Assembly: GCF_003931915.1 (NCBI RefSeq)
Contig: NZ_RSAA01000006.1
Location: 17,255-81,254 of the forward strand
Length of the DNA: 64,000 nucleotides
Reading direction: 5' to 3'
Source of the DNA: Saccharopolyspora rhizosphaerae
GTDB taxonomy: Bacteria; Actinomycetota; Actinomycetes; Mycobacteriales; Pseudonocardiaceae
Shown here in pieces: positions 1-6,926 of this stretch; the first letter of the stretch is position 1; each line of letters opens with the position of its first letter. Position numbers and translations under genes: made by a program. Under the pieces are notes generated by a model. It was not told the origin of the DNA, did no database searches, and saw only the letters and a list, made by a program, of their open reading frames with translations.

Positions 1-508
1 CCAGAGCGACGATCGGTTCGCGCACGATCGACCGGCCCACGAGTCCAGGCCGCGCCCAAGGGGCCCGGATCACCGCGAGGTCCAATCGCCCGTCCTCCAC
101 CATCCGCTCGAACTCGGCGGAGACGTTGTGCTCGGTGAGCCGGACCTCGACCTCCGGGTACTCGCGGCGGAAGTCCGCGAGCACTCCCGGCAGCAGCCCG
201 GCGCCGACGCTGGGCAACACGCCGATCGACACCCGCCCGCCTTGCAGGCTGCGCACGGCGGCGGCGCCCGCCCGCGCCCGGTCGAGGTGCGCCAACGCCT
301 GCTGGACGTGGGCGACGAACTCCTCACCGGCCGCGGTGAGCACCACCCTGCGGCCCAGTCGGTCGAAGAGGGCGACGCCGAGCTCCTTCTCGAGCTTGCG
401 GATCTGCACCGACAACGACGGCTGGGCCAGGAAGAGGTCCTCGGCCGCTCGGCTGAAGCTCCCGGCGCGCGCGACCGCGAGCACGTAGCGCAGTTGGTGG
501 AGCTCCAT
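1..508 (-). CDS. LysR-family transcriptional regulator (C-terminus off the left edge)
   Basis: The translation begins MELHQLRYVLAVARAGSFS, the classic LysR start. A winged helix-turn-helix lies in about the first 60 residues (AQPSLSVQIRKLEKELG is the recognition region). The start of the periplasmic-binding-like effector domain follows (GGRVSIGVLPSVGAGLLP, about residues 90-107). About 169 residues are visible; the family is usually near 300, so the rest lies outside the window. The start sits 7 nt downstream of the ubiX-like stop on the same strand, so the regulator probably belongs to the same transcript as the SDR and UbiX genes. LysR proteins respond to small, often aromatic, ligands. The ligand here is unknown. 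Confidence 0.93.
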   Translation of the reverse strand, partial: MELHQLRYVLAVARAGSFSRAAEDLFLAQPSLSVQIRKLEKELGVALFDRLGRRVVLTAAGEEFVAHVQQALAHLDRARAGAAAVRSLQGGRVSIGVLPSVGAGLLPGVLADFRREYPEVEVRLTEHNVSAEFERMVEDGRLDLAVIRAPWARPGLVGRSIVREPIVAL

Positions 509-515
509 GCCGACA

Positions 516-1136
516 TCATGCGCGAACGGACCGCCGATCGGTAGCCGACGGCGCGCTCCGCTCTCCGGACCACCGGGTCGCGTGCGGGTGCGGCAACGAC
601 AGGGCGTCCAGCGCGCGAGCGACCGTGTGGGTGACCATCTCGTCGATCGACGACGGCTGGGTGTAGAACGCCGGCACCGGCGGCATCAGCACCGCTCCCG
701 CTTCGGCGGCCTGCGCCATCAACCGGATGTGCCCGGGGTGCAGCGGTGTCTCGCGCAACATCAGCACCAGGGGCCTGCGCTCCTTCAACGTCACATCGGC
801 GGCGCGCACCAGCAGGTTGTCGTCGAAGCTGTTGGCGATCGCCGACAACGTCTTGACGCTGCACGGCGCGACCAGCATTCCGTCGACCGGGAACGACCCG
901 CTCGCGATCGCGGCCCCCAGATCGTGCTCCGAGTGCGTCACCGACGCCCGCTCCCGCGCGTCCGCGGCCGTCCAGGACGTCTCCTGCGCCAAGGTCGCCC
1001 GCGCCGCGCGGGTGAGCACCAGGTGCGTTTCGACTCCCAACTGTGCGAGCAGCTCCAGTGCGCGGATCCCGTAGATCACACCGGACGCACCGGTGATGCC
1101 GACGACGATGCGAGGTGGGAACTCGTCGGGACGCAT
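516..1136 (-). CDS. ubiX: UbiX/Pad1-family flavin prenyltransferase
   Basis: A protein of 206 residues, the normal UbiX length. The N-terminal flavodoxin-like fold carries VGITGASGV (about residues 12-20). The prenyl/phosphate-binding signature APCSVKT is at about 90-96, RETPLH at 128-133 and PPVPAFY at 152-158. UbiX makes prenylated FMN, the cofactor of UbiD-type reversible decarboxylases. The ATG overlaps the TGA of the upstream SDR (TGATG), so translation is coupled. No UbiD partner is visible in the window; it may lie beyond the left edge. By context this paralogue probably serves aromatic-acid (de)carboxylation rather than quinone synthesis, but that is inference. Confidence 0.93.
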   Translation of the reverse strand: MRPDEFPPRIVVGITGASGVIYGIRALELLAQLGVETHLVLTRAARATLAQETSWTAADARERASVTHSEHDLGAAIASGSFPVDGMLVAPCSVKTLSAIANSFDDNLLVRAADVTLKERRPLVLMLRETPLHPGHIRLMAQAAEAGAVLMPPVPAFYTQPSSIDEMVTHTVARALDALSLPHPHATRWSGERSAPSATDRRSVRA

Positions 1137-1909
1137 CACACGAACACCCCTCCGCCGTCCACCACGATCGTCTGCCCGGTCACGAAACCGCTGCCGTCGC
1201 CGCACAACCACACCACCGCACCGACCAGGTCCTCGGGTTCCATGGAACGCGGCACGGAACGCGTGGTCTTCATGCGTTCCAAGTAGTTCGCATCGTTGAT
1301 GTCGCGAGAAGCCGCGTCGTCGACCAAGCCGGGCGAGACGGCGTTCACCGCGATGCCCTCCGGCCCCAGCTCGCGCGCCGCGGCCCTGGTCAAGCCCTCG
1401 ACCGCTGCCTTGGACGCCACGTAATGCGCGAAACCGGCCGCCCCGGTCCGGGACACGACGGAGGCGATGTTGACGATCCGCCCGCCACCCCGCTCCCGCA
1501 TGGCGGGGGCAACGGCGCGGATCGACTGCCAGCAACCGCGAACGTTGACGCGGAGCACGAGGTCCCACTCGTCGTTGGTCAGCTCCGTGAGCGTCCTCTT
1601 CGGCCCCAGCGTCCGGTAGATCGCCGCGTTGTTGACCAGGCAATCCAGGCCGCCGAACCGATCACCGGCCAGGTCCACTACGCGCTGCAGATCTTCGTCC
1701 GAAGTGATGTCGCAACCGGCGAAAACAGCTTGACCCGCACCTTGCGCCGTGGCCTTCTCCGCGATCTCCCGACCCGTTTCGGAGAAGCCGTCCAGGTCAG
1801 TGGCCACCACGTTCGCGCCCTGCCCGGTCAATGCCATGGTGTAGGCAACGCCGATATCACCGGTCGCACCCGTCAGCAGGACGACCTTGCCGGTCAGGTC
1901 AGCACCCAT
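1136..1909 (-). CDS. SDR-family NAD(P)-dependent oxidoreductase
   Basis: 257 residues, a classical short-chain dehydrogenase. The nucleotide-binding motif TGATGDIG is at 13-20, NNAA at 93-96, the catalytic Ser at 150, and YVASK with Tyr163/Lys167. I start at the ATG preceding GADLTGK because GAGAGGGG lies at good spacing; an in-frame ATG 24 nt upstream is also possible. It is the first gene of an SDR-UbiX-LysR operon and overlaps the UbiX start by 3 nt. The substrate cannot be read from sequence; an alcohol or diol intermediate of aromatic breakdown would fit the neighbour. Confidence 0.93.
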   Translation of the reverse strand: MGADLTGKVVLLTGATGDIGVAYTMALTGQGANVVATDLDGFSETGREIAEKATAQGAGQAVFAGCDITSDEDLQRVVDLAGDRFGGLDCLVNNAAIYRTLGPKRTLTELTNDEWDLVLRVNVRGCWQSIRAVAPAMRERGGGRIVNIASVVSRTGAAGFAHYVASKAAVEGLTRAAARELGPEGIAVNAVSPGLVDDAASRDINDANYLERMKTTRSVPRSMEPEDLVGAVVWLCGDGSGFVTGQTIVVDGGGVFV

Positions 1910-2122
1910 CACCGCACCCCTCTCCATCCGCACGAGCCCGCCAGGCGCTGTTGCCTCGCGGACGCCCTGTCATCCACTGAGTCAAAGCGCTCGTGCGGGG
2001 CGCCGACAATGAGCGATGCCCTACTCCGGCCATAGGCAACGCGTATGCGAGATCTCGCGAGTGGAACCGCGCACGTGTCCCTCGGTAGCCGGCACCCGCT
2101 CCTTCCACCGCGATCCATGTCT

Positions 2123-2312
2123 GGGACACGCAGGGACACCTAACAGTGGGCGTCCCTTCGCGCGCCAATCCGACATTTTGCAGCTCACACGGCGGTCCCA
2201 GCCTGTCCCGGACCATGTCCAAGGAAGACTGGTGAAGGGACGGGCGGACACCGAAACCTCCTGCCTCAACCTGTTTCGGGAAGCAGAAGGCGGGTGAATA
2301 GTGTGCAACTCC
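2123..2312 (+). repeat. Inverted homologous unit, copy A (recombinase tail plus downstream region)
   Basis: About 190 nt that align, in opposite orientation, with 8885-9070. Shared blocks in order include GGGACACG, GACACC, GCCAATC, GACATT, GCCTGTCCCG, CTGCCT, GGGAAGC and GCAACTCC. The right part overlaps the last codons of the serine-recombinase fragment on the opposite strand; the left part is noncoding. Homology stops abruptly to the left of 2123. In both copies an intrinsic-terminator-like hairpin follows within about 20 nt on the same strand. Confidence 0.75.
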
Positions 2313-2340
2313 GTCCTCGGACACGCACACTATTCACCCG
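2291..2340. repeat. 15-bp perfect dyad within the recombinase tail
   Basis: Arms CGGGTGAATAGTGTG (2291-2305) and its exact reverse complement (2326-2340) are separated by 20 nt. The right arm is shared with a second hairpin (2332-2355), so the two structures exclude each other. The size and symmetry are also those of a serine-integrase attachment site. Which role applies is undetermined. Confidence 0.7.
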
Positions 2341-2363
2341 GTTCGCCGGGTGAATTTTTATTT
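2332..2363 (+). terminator. Intrinsic terminator, TTCG loop and U-rich tail
   Basis: A perfect 10-bp stem ATTCACCCGG/CCGGGTGAAT closed by a TTCG tetraloop is followed by TTTTTATTT. A U tract of this quality is rare in this GC-rich window. Read on the plus strand it would end a transcript crossing repeat copy A, antisense to the recombinase relic. Confidence 0.75.
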
Positions 2364-2943
2364 CGGCAGCTCTCTCACCCGGCTCGTACCGAACCTGCAG
2401 GTCAACGGCCTCGTAGAGGCTGGCCAGCCGCTCGGGCTTGGCGCCCGACAGCGCCGCATAGACGTCACCGAGGGAATCGACCATCGCGTAGACCTCGGCC
2501 TCGGAGATCGCTCCGCCGGTCGTGGGTGTGTTCTCCAGTTCGGCACGAGCGGCCGCGCGTTCCGCCTGGGCAGTGTTGATCACATCGGTCAGCGCCGCGG
2601 GGTCCACTCCGGCACCGATCGCGTCCTGGAACCGACGCAACCGAGCCTCGGCATCAGCCAATCGCGTCTTAGCCGCCTCAAGGGACACAGACGACTCTCC
2701 GGGCGACTCCTGTGACTCGACCAGCGCCGCCACGGTCTGATCGATCTGATCCGGTGCGAACAGGCCACCCAGCAACCCGTTGACCGACTCTCTGAGTAGG
2801 TCCTCGCGCAGGTACACCGCTGGAGGGTGTTCGGCCAGCACCGGCAATTCGCTGGTGATCGTGACCATGCACCATCACCAAGGCGGCCAGACGCAGCTCG
2901 GTGCGAGTTATTTCAGCAAGAGTCCTCTGACAAGGAGCGCACC

Positions 2944-3222
2944 ATGCGATTCCCACGTTTCCGGATCTTCACCTGTCCGGAGGACACTGCGTCCAACGTC
3001 GGAACCGCCATCGGGGCCGGGCTCATCATCGGCCTGTGGGTTGCTGCCGACATGATCCTCGGAATTCTCTGGCTCATCACCAAGCCCAAGACCCGAGATT
3101 GCCCGGCCTGCGGTCGGACGGTCAAGAGCGGTCAGTTGGAGTGCAAGGGCTGCGGGTACGACTTTGCCCAGGCTGCGCGGTTCAACCAGGGCGGTAAGCA
3201 GAGTCCTCCAAGCCCCGCGTGA
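2944..3222 (+). CDS. Small zinc-ribbon membrane protein
   Basis: 92 residues starting MRFPRFRIFTCPED. A hydrophobic segment spans about residues 18-46 (one or two passes through AGLIIGLWVAADMILGILW). A C-terminal zinc-ribbon-like motif with CPAC (53-56) and CKGC (67-70) lies on the predicted cytoplasmic tail. AAGGAGC precedes the ATG. It starts just beyond the 5' side of the recombinase relic on the opposite strand, so it is probably cargo or an accessory gene of the same element. The function is unknown; I recognise only the fold elements. Confidence 0.7.
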   Translation: MRFPRFRIFTCPEDTASNVGTAIGAGLIIGLWVAADMILGILWLITKPKTRDCPACGRTVKSGQLECKGCGYDFAQAARFNQGGKQSPPSPA

Positions 3223-3656
3223 TCCCGTGGGCTTCGGCGCTGGCGGACAAGCACGGACGCCCCAAGGTGCTCGTGTTCGGCTCGGCGGGCTCGACCTTTT
3301 GGGCGTTGGCGCTGTTCCCGCTCATCAACACGGCCAACCCGGTGCTGGTGCTGATGGCGCTGATCGGTACGGCCGTGTTCATGGGGCTCGTCCACGGACC
3401 GCTCGCGGCGTTGTTCGCCGACCTGTTCAGCCCGGAGCTGCGCTACTACGGCACCTCGCTGGGATACCAGATCGGTTCGGTCCTCGGCGGCGGCCTCGCC
3501 CCCACCGCCGCGCCGGGCCTGTACGCCGCCTGGGGCTCCTCCGTACCGATCACCGGATACCTGGTGGCGGTCTCGGTGCTGAGCCCGGCCTGCATCATCG
3601 CGGTGGCCCGGCGGGAGCCCGCCCAGCAGCCGGTAACGGTTCCGGCGGGCGCCTGA
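3219..3656 (+). pseudogene. MHS-type MFS transporter, 5'-truncated
   Basis: About 145 residues match the C-terminal third of metabolite:H+ symporters (MHS family, normally about 430-450 residues). Visible are ALADKHGRPKVLVFGS (the conserved D-GR loop), LVHGPLAALFADLFSPELRYYGTSLGYQ and the last four membrane helices. The gene body starts exactly where the zinc-ribbon gene ends and has no start of its own. The break is therefore probably an integration or deletion boundary of the recombinase element. Non-functional as a transporter. Confidence 0.8.
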
Positions 3657-3933
3657 CGGAGCGACTCGCCGCGGTCTGAGCACGGATCCTGCGACAGTGG
3701 CCGCCCAACCCCCGCCGGAGGACATGACCACGTTCGCCATGTCCTGCAGCAGGGTTTCACATGCCTGCTGGGACCTTCTCCTCTGTTGTTCCACGCATAG
3801 GTGTGGTCGATAGGAAGTGGAGATTCCGGGCATGTCGGAGGCCGACTGCACCACTTGATTGTCTCCGCTCGACGGCACCAGCTGGCGCAGCCCTCCCTTC
3901 AGACGAGCAACGGACGCTCTGGAGGTGAGAGGA

Positions 3934-5214
3934 ATGGTCGTACCCAAGCAGCAGGTCGTGCAGAAGGCGCTGGACGACTACATCGAAGCTCAGGAACGAG
4001 GCCTGGAAGTAGTCCAGAAGGCGCTGGCGATGCACCAGAAGATGCATCGGGCGGAGCTGAAGGAGGCCGAGTCCCTGGGCGTACCGGTCTCGGACGTCGA
4101 GCACATCGATGAGGACCAACGCACGCTCCGAGACGAACTCCTGGACGGGCAGAGGGAGATCGAGGCGACCAGGCAACGCATCGAGGAGGCGCGGACCGCT
4201 CGCCTCAACGGCCCCCGCGCGAGCGAGGAATTCCTGAACGACCACCAGACTGATACCTGGGCGGACCAGACCGCGCTGGACGCATTCGGCAAGACGCCGC
4301 CCGTGAACTCCGGTGTCGGGCCGATCGAGGACTACGAACCGGGCCACCCGGCCGGTGATGACGTTCCGGAACTGCCGCCCACCGAGCCTGCGACTCCCCC
4401 GCCGGTGGACGCCAGTGGCGAGCCCCCGACGGCGGACGGGGCAACCGACAAGATGACCACGTGGCGCACCGGCCAGAAGAAACCGGACTGGACCCTGAAG
4501 CCAGGCGAGGCACAGCCGACTCCCGGACCTTCCGCGCCGGTCGAGCCGGATGATCGGCTCCCGTCAGCCGAGACAGGCGCGGCCCCGCCGACGGCGGGCC
4601 CCGGCGGAGCGGAGCCCCCCGAAGACAGGGGGCTCGTGAGCCAGATCGCGAAGTGGCTGGCAGGCACGGCACTGTTCGAGTCGGCGCGAGTCGGTGCCGA
4701 GGTCGCCAAGAACCGCTTCAAGAAGATCGGCGCCGTGGTCGTCGGAGCGGCTGCCGCTGCTGGTCTGATCTACACGTTCGGGCCGAGCGGAGACACTCCC
4801 GAGCCCCAGCCTCCCGAATCTCCCGTTGTGGAGCAGGCACCAGTGGAACCGGAGCCTCCTCCTCCGAACCCGTTCGAGCCGACTCCTGTTCCGGAACCGG
4901 CACCGCCGAATCCGTTCGGCGGACCTGAATCCCCACCGCCGAACCCGTTCGGTGGGCCCGAAGCACCACCGCCGAACCCGTTCGAACCCCCTCACGTTCC
5001 GGAACCAGCACCACCGAATCCATTCGAGCCCGGTGGCGGTACCGGAGGCGATGAGGAACCAGCAGTACCCGCCCCCGCGAATCCGTTCGACCCCGGGCAG
5101 CACGGCAGCAACCCGGGCGGCGGGACCGACAGCGGAGGCGACCACGGCGGAGGCACCGACAGCGGCGGCGACCACGGCGGAGGCACGGACAGCGGCGGAG
5201 GCACCGGCGGCTGA
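3934..5214 (+). CDS. Single-pass membrane protein with coiled coil and PPNPF repeats
   Basis: 426 residues starting MVVPKQQVVQKALDD behind GGAGGTGAGAGG. Layout: a charged helical or coiled-coil region (about 1-90), a Pro/Asp/Glu-rich linker (about 110-240), one transmembrane segment (about 264-282, AVVVGAAAAAGLIY), then a low-complexity exposed tail. The tail holds about seven PPNPF or PANPF units (PPNPFEP, PPNPFGGPE) and three GGGTDSGG(D) units. NPF motifs are protein-interaction signals in eukaryotes, but no such role is established here. I do not recognise the family. It stands alone, between broken genes, and its open frame despite repeats suggests it is kept. Confidence 0.7.
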   Translation: MVVPKQQVVQKALDDYIEAQERGLEVVQKALAMHQKMHRAELKEAESLGVPVSDVEHIDEDQRTLRDELLDGQREIEATRQRIEEARTARLNGPRASEEFLNDHQTDTWADQTALDAFGKTPPVNSGVGPIEDYEPGHPAGDDVPELPPTEPATPPPVDASGEPPTADGATDKMTTWRTGQKKPDWTLKPGEAQPTPGPSAPVEPDDRLPSAETGAAPPTAGPGGAEPPEDRGLVSQIAKWLAGTALFESARVGAEVAKNRFKKIGAVVVGAAAAAGLIYTFGPSGDTPEPQPPESPVVEQAPVEPEPPPPNPFEPTPVPEPAPPNPFGGPESPPPNPFGGPEAPPPNPFEPPHVPEPAPPNPFEPGGGTGGDEEPAVPAPANPFDPGQHGSNPGGGTDSGGDHGGGTDSGGDHGGGTDSGGGTGG

Positions 5215-5277
5215 CAGCCGACACCCTCCGGATGAACGTGCACCGCGGTTCTCGATCCGGTGTGCTGGCAAGACTGA

Positions 5278-5587
5278 TCAGGACTTGCGGTAGGAGTCCT
5301 GGACGTAGGGCGCGGGTGCGACGGTGGCACGGATCTCGACTTCGCGGTGCAGCTCGACCGCGCGCTTGCCCGAGATGGGCTCCTCGCCCCACAGCACCGT
5401 CACCTCGGTGCCCACCTCGGCAACCCGAGCGATCAACCGTGGCCAAGGACACGAAGTCCCGCTCGTTGACGATGTAGCCGACGTCGAGCGACATCCCGAC
5501 GGTGTCGCCATTGCGCCTCACCTCGTCGACCTGGAAGAACGCGTACCGCGCGCCTTCGGCATCTCGATGTACTGGGCGGGACGGCAC
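5278..5587 (-). pseudogene. GcvT-like (aminomethyltransferase/O-demethylase) C-terminal remnant
   Basis: Two reading frames must be joined. The first gives YAFFQVDEVRRNGDTVG and GYIVNERDFVSLATVD. After a frameshift near 5440 the second gives VAEVGTEVTVLWGEEP and EIRATVAPAPY up to the stop. This is the C-terminal barrel of GcvT-family tetrahydrofolate-dependent demethylases (vanillate/syringate demethylase-like). The N-terminal ~350 residues are missing. Clearly decayed. Confidence 0.7.
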
Positions 5588-5860
5588 CGGAGCACGCCTA
5601 GCAGGATCACCACGCGTTCCGCGACAAGGTCCGCGACCGGATCATCCAGGCCACAAAGACGGCGACATCTGCCTCGACGGCATGAACGAAGCCTGCGAAG
5701 TCTCAGGCTGCCCGCCTACGTCGCGGGCTGGAAAGCCACCGTCGCGCTCAACGTCGAAGACACCCTGCACCTGCACTAGACCGGCGACGATGTCCGCATC
5801 GTCGACATCGACCGTGACAGCGGCGTCTTCGAGGAATCCCGACGAAGAGGACCTGGACCT

Positions 5861-6109
5861 GTGAAGACACCACGCGACATCCGTGTCCTGGCAAGCCAGG
5901 CGCTCGTGCGTGCCCGGGCGGGTGAGCCCGGCATGCGCCGCTACGCCCGCGGCCTGCTCGACGAAGTCCGCCGACGGGAACTCACCGAGCACTCGATCAC
6001 GGTCGGGCGCCGCAACGTCACCCCCGACAGCTACCGCACCTTCCTCCGCCACCAGCTCACCACCACACCCCAATCGCGTGTATCCACTGTGGAGCATCCG
6101 ATCGCCTGA
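5861..6109 (+). CDS. Hypothetical protein or remnant, 82 residues
   Basis: A GTG-started frame, MKTPRDIRVLASQALVRARA, predicted mostly helical and basic. The same frame continues upstream, past a TAG near 5779, as VAGWKATVALNVEDTLHL and DDVRIVDIDRDSGVF. The short frame may therefore be the end of a longer gene broken by a stop. It sits among other remnants. I do not recognise a family. Confidence 0.3.
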   Translation: MKTPRDIRVLASQALVRARAGEPGMRRYARGLLDEVRRRELTEHSITVGRRNVTPDSYRTFLRHQLTTTPQSRVSTVEHPIA

Positions 6110-6114
6110 TAACG

Positions 6115-6308
6115 AACATTCGCACGTCGACGAGAACGCCCAGGTTCTCGACGTAGGCGGTGCACCCATCAACGGGCTCTACTCGGCAGGCGAGATGGTC
6201 GGCGGGCTGTTCTCCGGGAACTACCCCGGTGGTTCGGGGTTGACCTCGGGGGCGGCGTTCGGCCGGTTGGCCGGGGCAAGCGCCGGGAGGTGGACACGCC
6301 ATGGCTGA
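6115..6308 (+). pseudogene. FAD-dependent tricarballylate/fumarate reductase-type dehydrogenase, C-terminal remnant
   Basis: The readable part is HVDENAQVLDVGGAPINGLY, then SAGEMVGGLFSGNYPGGSG and LTSGAAFGRLAG. This is the conserved C-terminal FAD-contact region of fumarate-reductase-like flavoproteins (TcuA type, about 480-500 residues). Only the last ~60 residues remain and no start is present. It overlaps the start of the following metallo-hydrolase remnant, which suggests the two were once an operon. Confidence 0.75.
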
Positions 6309-6535
6309 CGATGTCGAGGTCAACGCGATCAGGTTCGCTCAACGCGACACCTCGGTACGTGGCGAGCACTTCTACGGGCACGATCCGTGCGCGATGGAGG
6401 CCTGCCCGATCTCGTACTACGTGTGGCTGGCCGTTTCCGACAACCACACCGTTCTCGTCGACGCCGGGTGCACTCCGGATACGGCTGCAGGACGGGGGAA
6501 CCGCGACTACCTGCAGTCCCCGATGGACACCATGC
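6301..6535 (+). pseudogene. Metallo-beta-lactamase-fold (AHL-lactonase-like) hydrolase, N-terminal remnant
   Basis: Begins MADDVEVNAIRFAQRDTSVR, then EHFYGHDPCAMEACPISYY and HTVLVDAGCTPDTA. This is the first beta-sandwich strands of an N-acyl-homoserine-lactonase-family MBL protein. The HxHxDH metal motif, expected about 100 residues in, is absent because the frame passes into an unrelated CvnD-like sequence near 6535. The product cannot bind metal, so it is a broken gene. Confidence 0.72.
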
Positions 6536-6878
6536 TGTACCTGTTCGGCACCCCGAGCCAGAGCCGGTTCTGGTTCCTGTGGGAAGATCTCTCCGCGGCG
6601 CGCTCGGTGCGATGATCCTCATGGACACGCGGCGGATCCAGGAGTCCTTCATGGCGATCAAGTACTTCGAGAACGACTCGGACGTCCGTCATCGCGCAGT
6701 AAACCTCTTCGACGGCCTGCTAGCGCACAACCTGGACGAGGTCCGGGACGCGCTCGCACTGAGCCCGGGACATCCTGCTGGTGACCTGCGACGCGCGCGA
6801 ACCGGCTTCCGCGACGGACGAGTTGCGGGGCCTCGTGACTACACAATGCAGCTGGAGGCGACCCCGGGCGCGGCCTGA
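6536..6878 (+). pseudogene. CvnD-type conservon GTPase, frameshifted C-terminal remnant
   Basis: Pieces in different frames reconstruct the C-terminal half of a conservon (cvnA-D) ATP/GTP-binding protein. They are YLFGTPSQSRFWFLWEDLS, then ALGAMILMDTRRIQESF with AVNLFDGLLAHNLDEVRDAL, then VTCDAREPASATDELRGL, and finally YTMQLEATPG to the stop. Functional CvnD has GTPGQ-RFWF and VAVN-FDG; here the first reads GTPSQ. At least three frameshifts. It is fused end to end with the metallo-hydrolase remnant. Confidence 0.7.
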
Positions 6879-6926
6879 GGTCACGTCGGCGAGTTCCTGC
6901 GAAGTTCGAACGGAAAGAGGTCGGGG

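Larger units (their letters stand above)
2266..2868 (-). pseudogene. Large serine recombinase, C-terminal fragment
   Basis: 200 residues that look like the extreme C-terminal part of an actinobacterial serine recombinase/integrase. Visible features are VYLREDLLRESV and LFAPDQIDQTV, a coiled-coil stretch (about residues 63-110) and a terminal RGRSCTLFTRLLLPE tail. The catalytic resolvase domain with its active serine, and the zinc ribbon, are absent. They would lie upstream (right), where instead a small plus-strand gene begins at 2944. The fragment therefore cannot recombine DNA and is a relic of an integrated element. The 3' end is embedded in a strong palindrome and in repeat copy A. Confidence 0.8.

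Noticed and set aside
5110..5210. Tandem short repeats that could suggest a CRISPR or satellite
   Set aside because: They are in-frame codons for GGGTDSGG units of the PPNPF-repeat protein, with no spacers.
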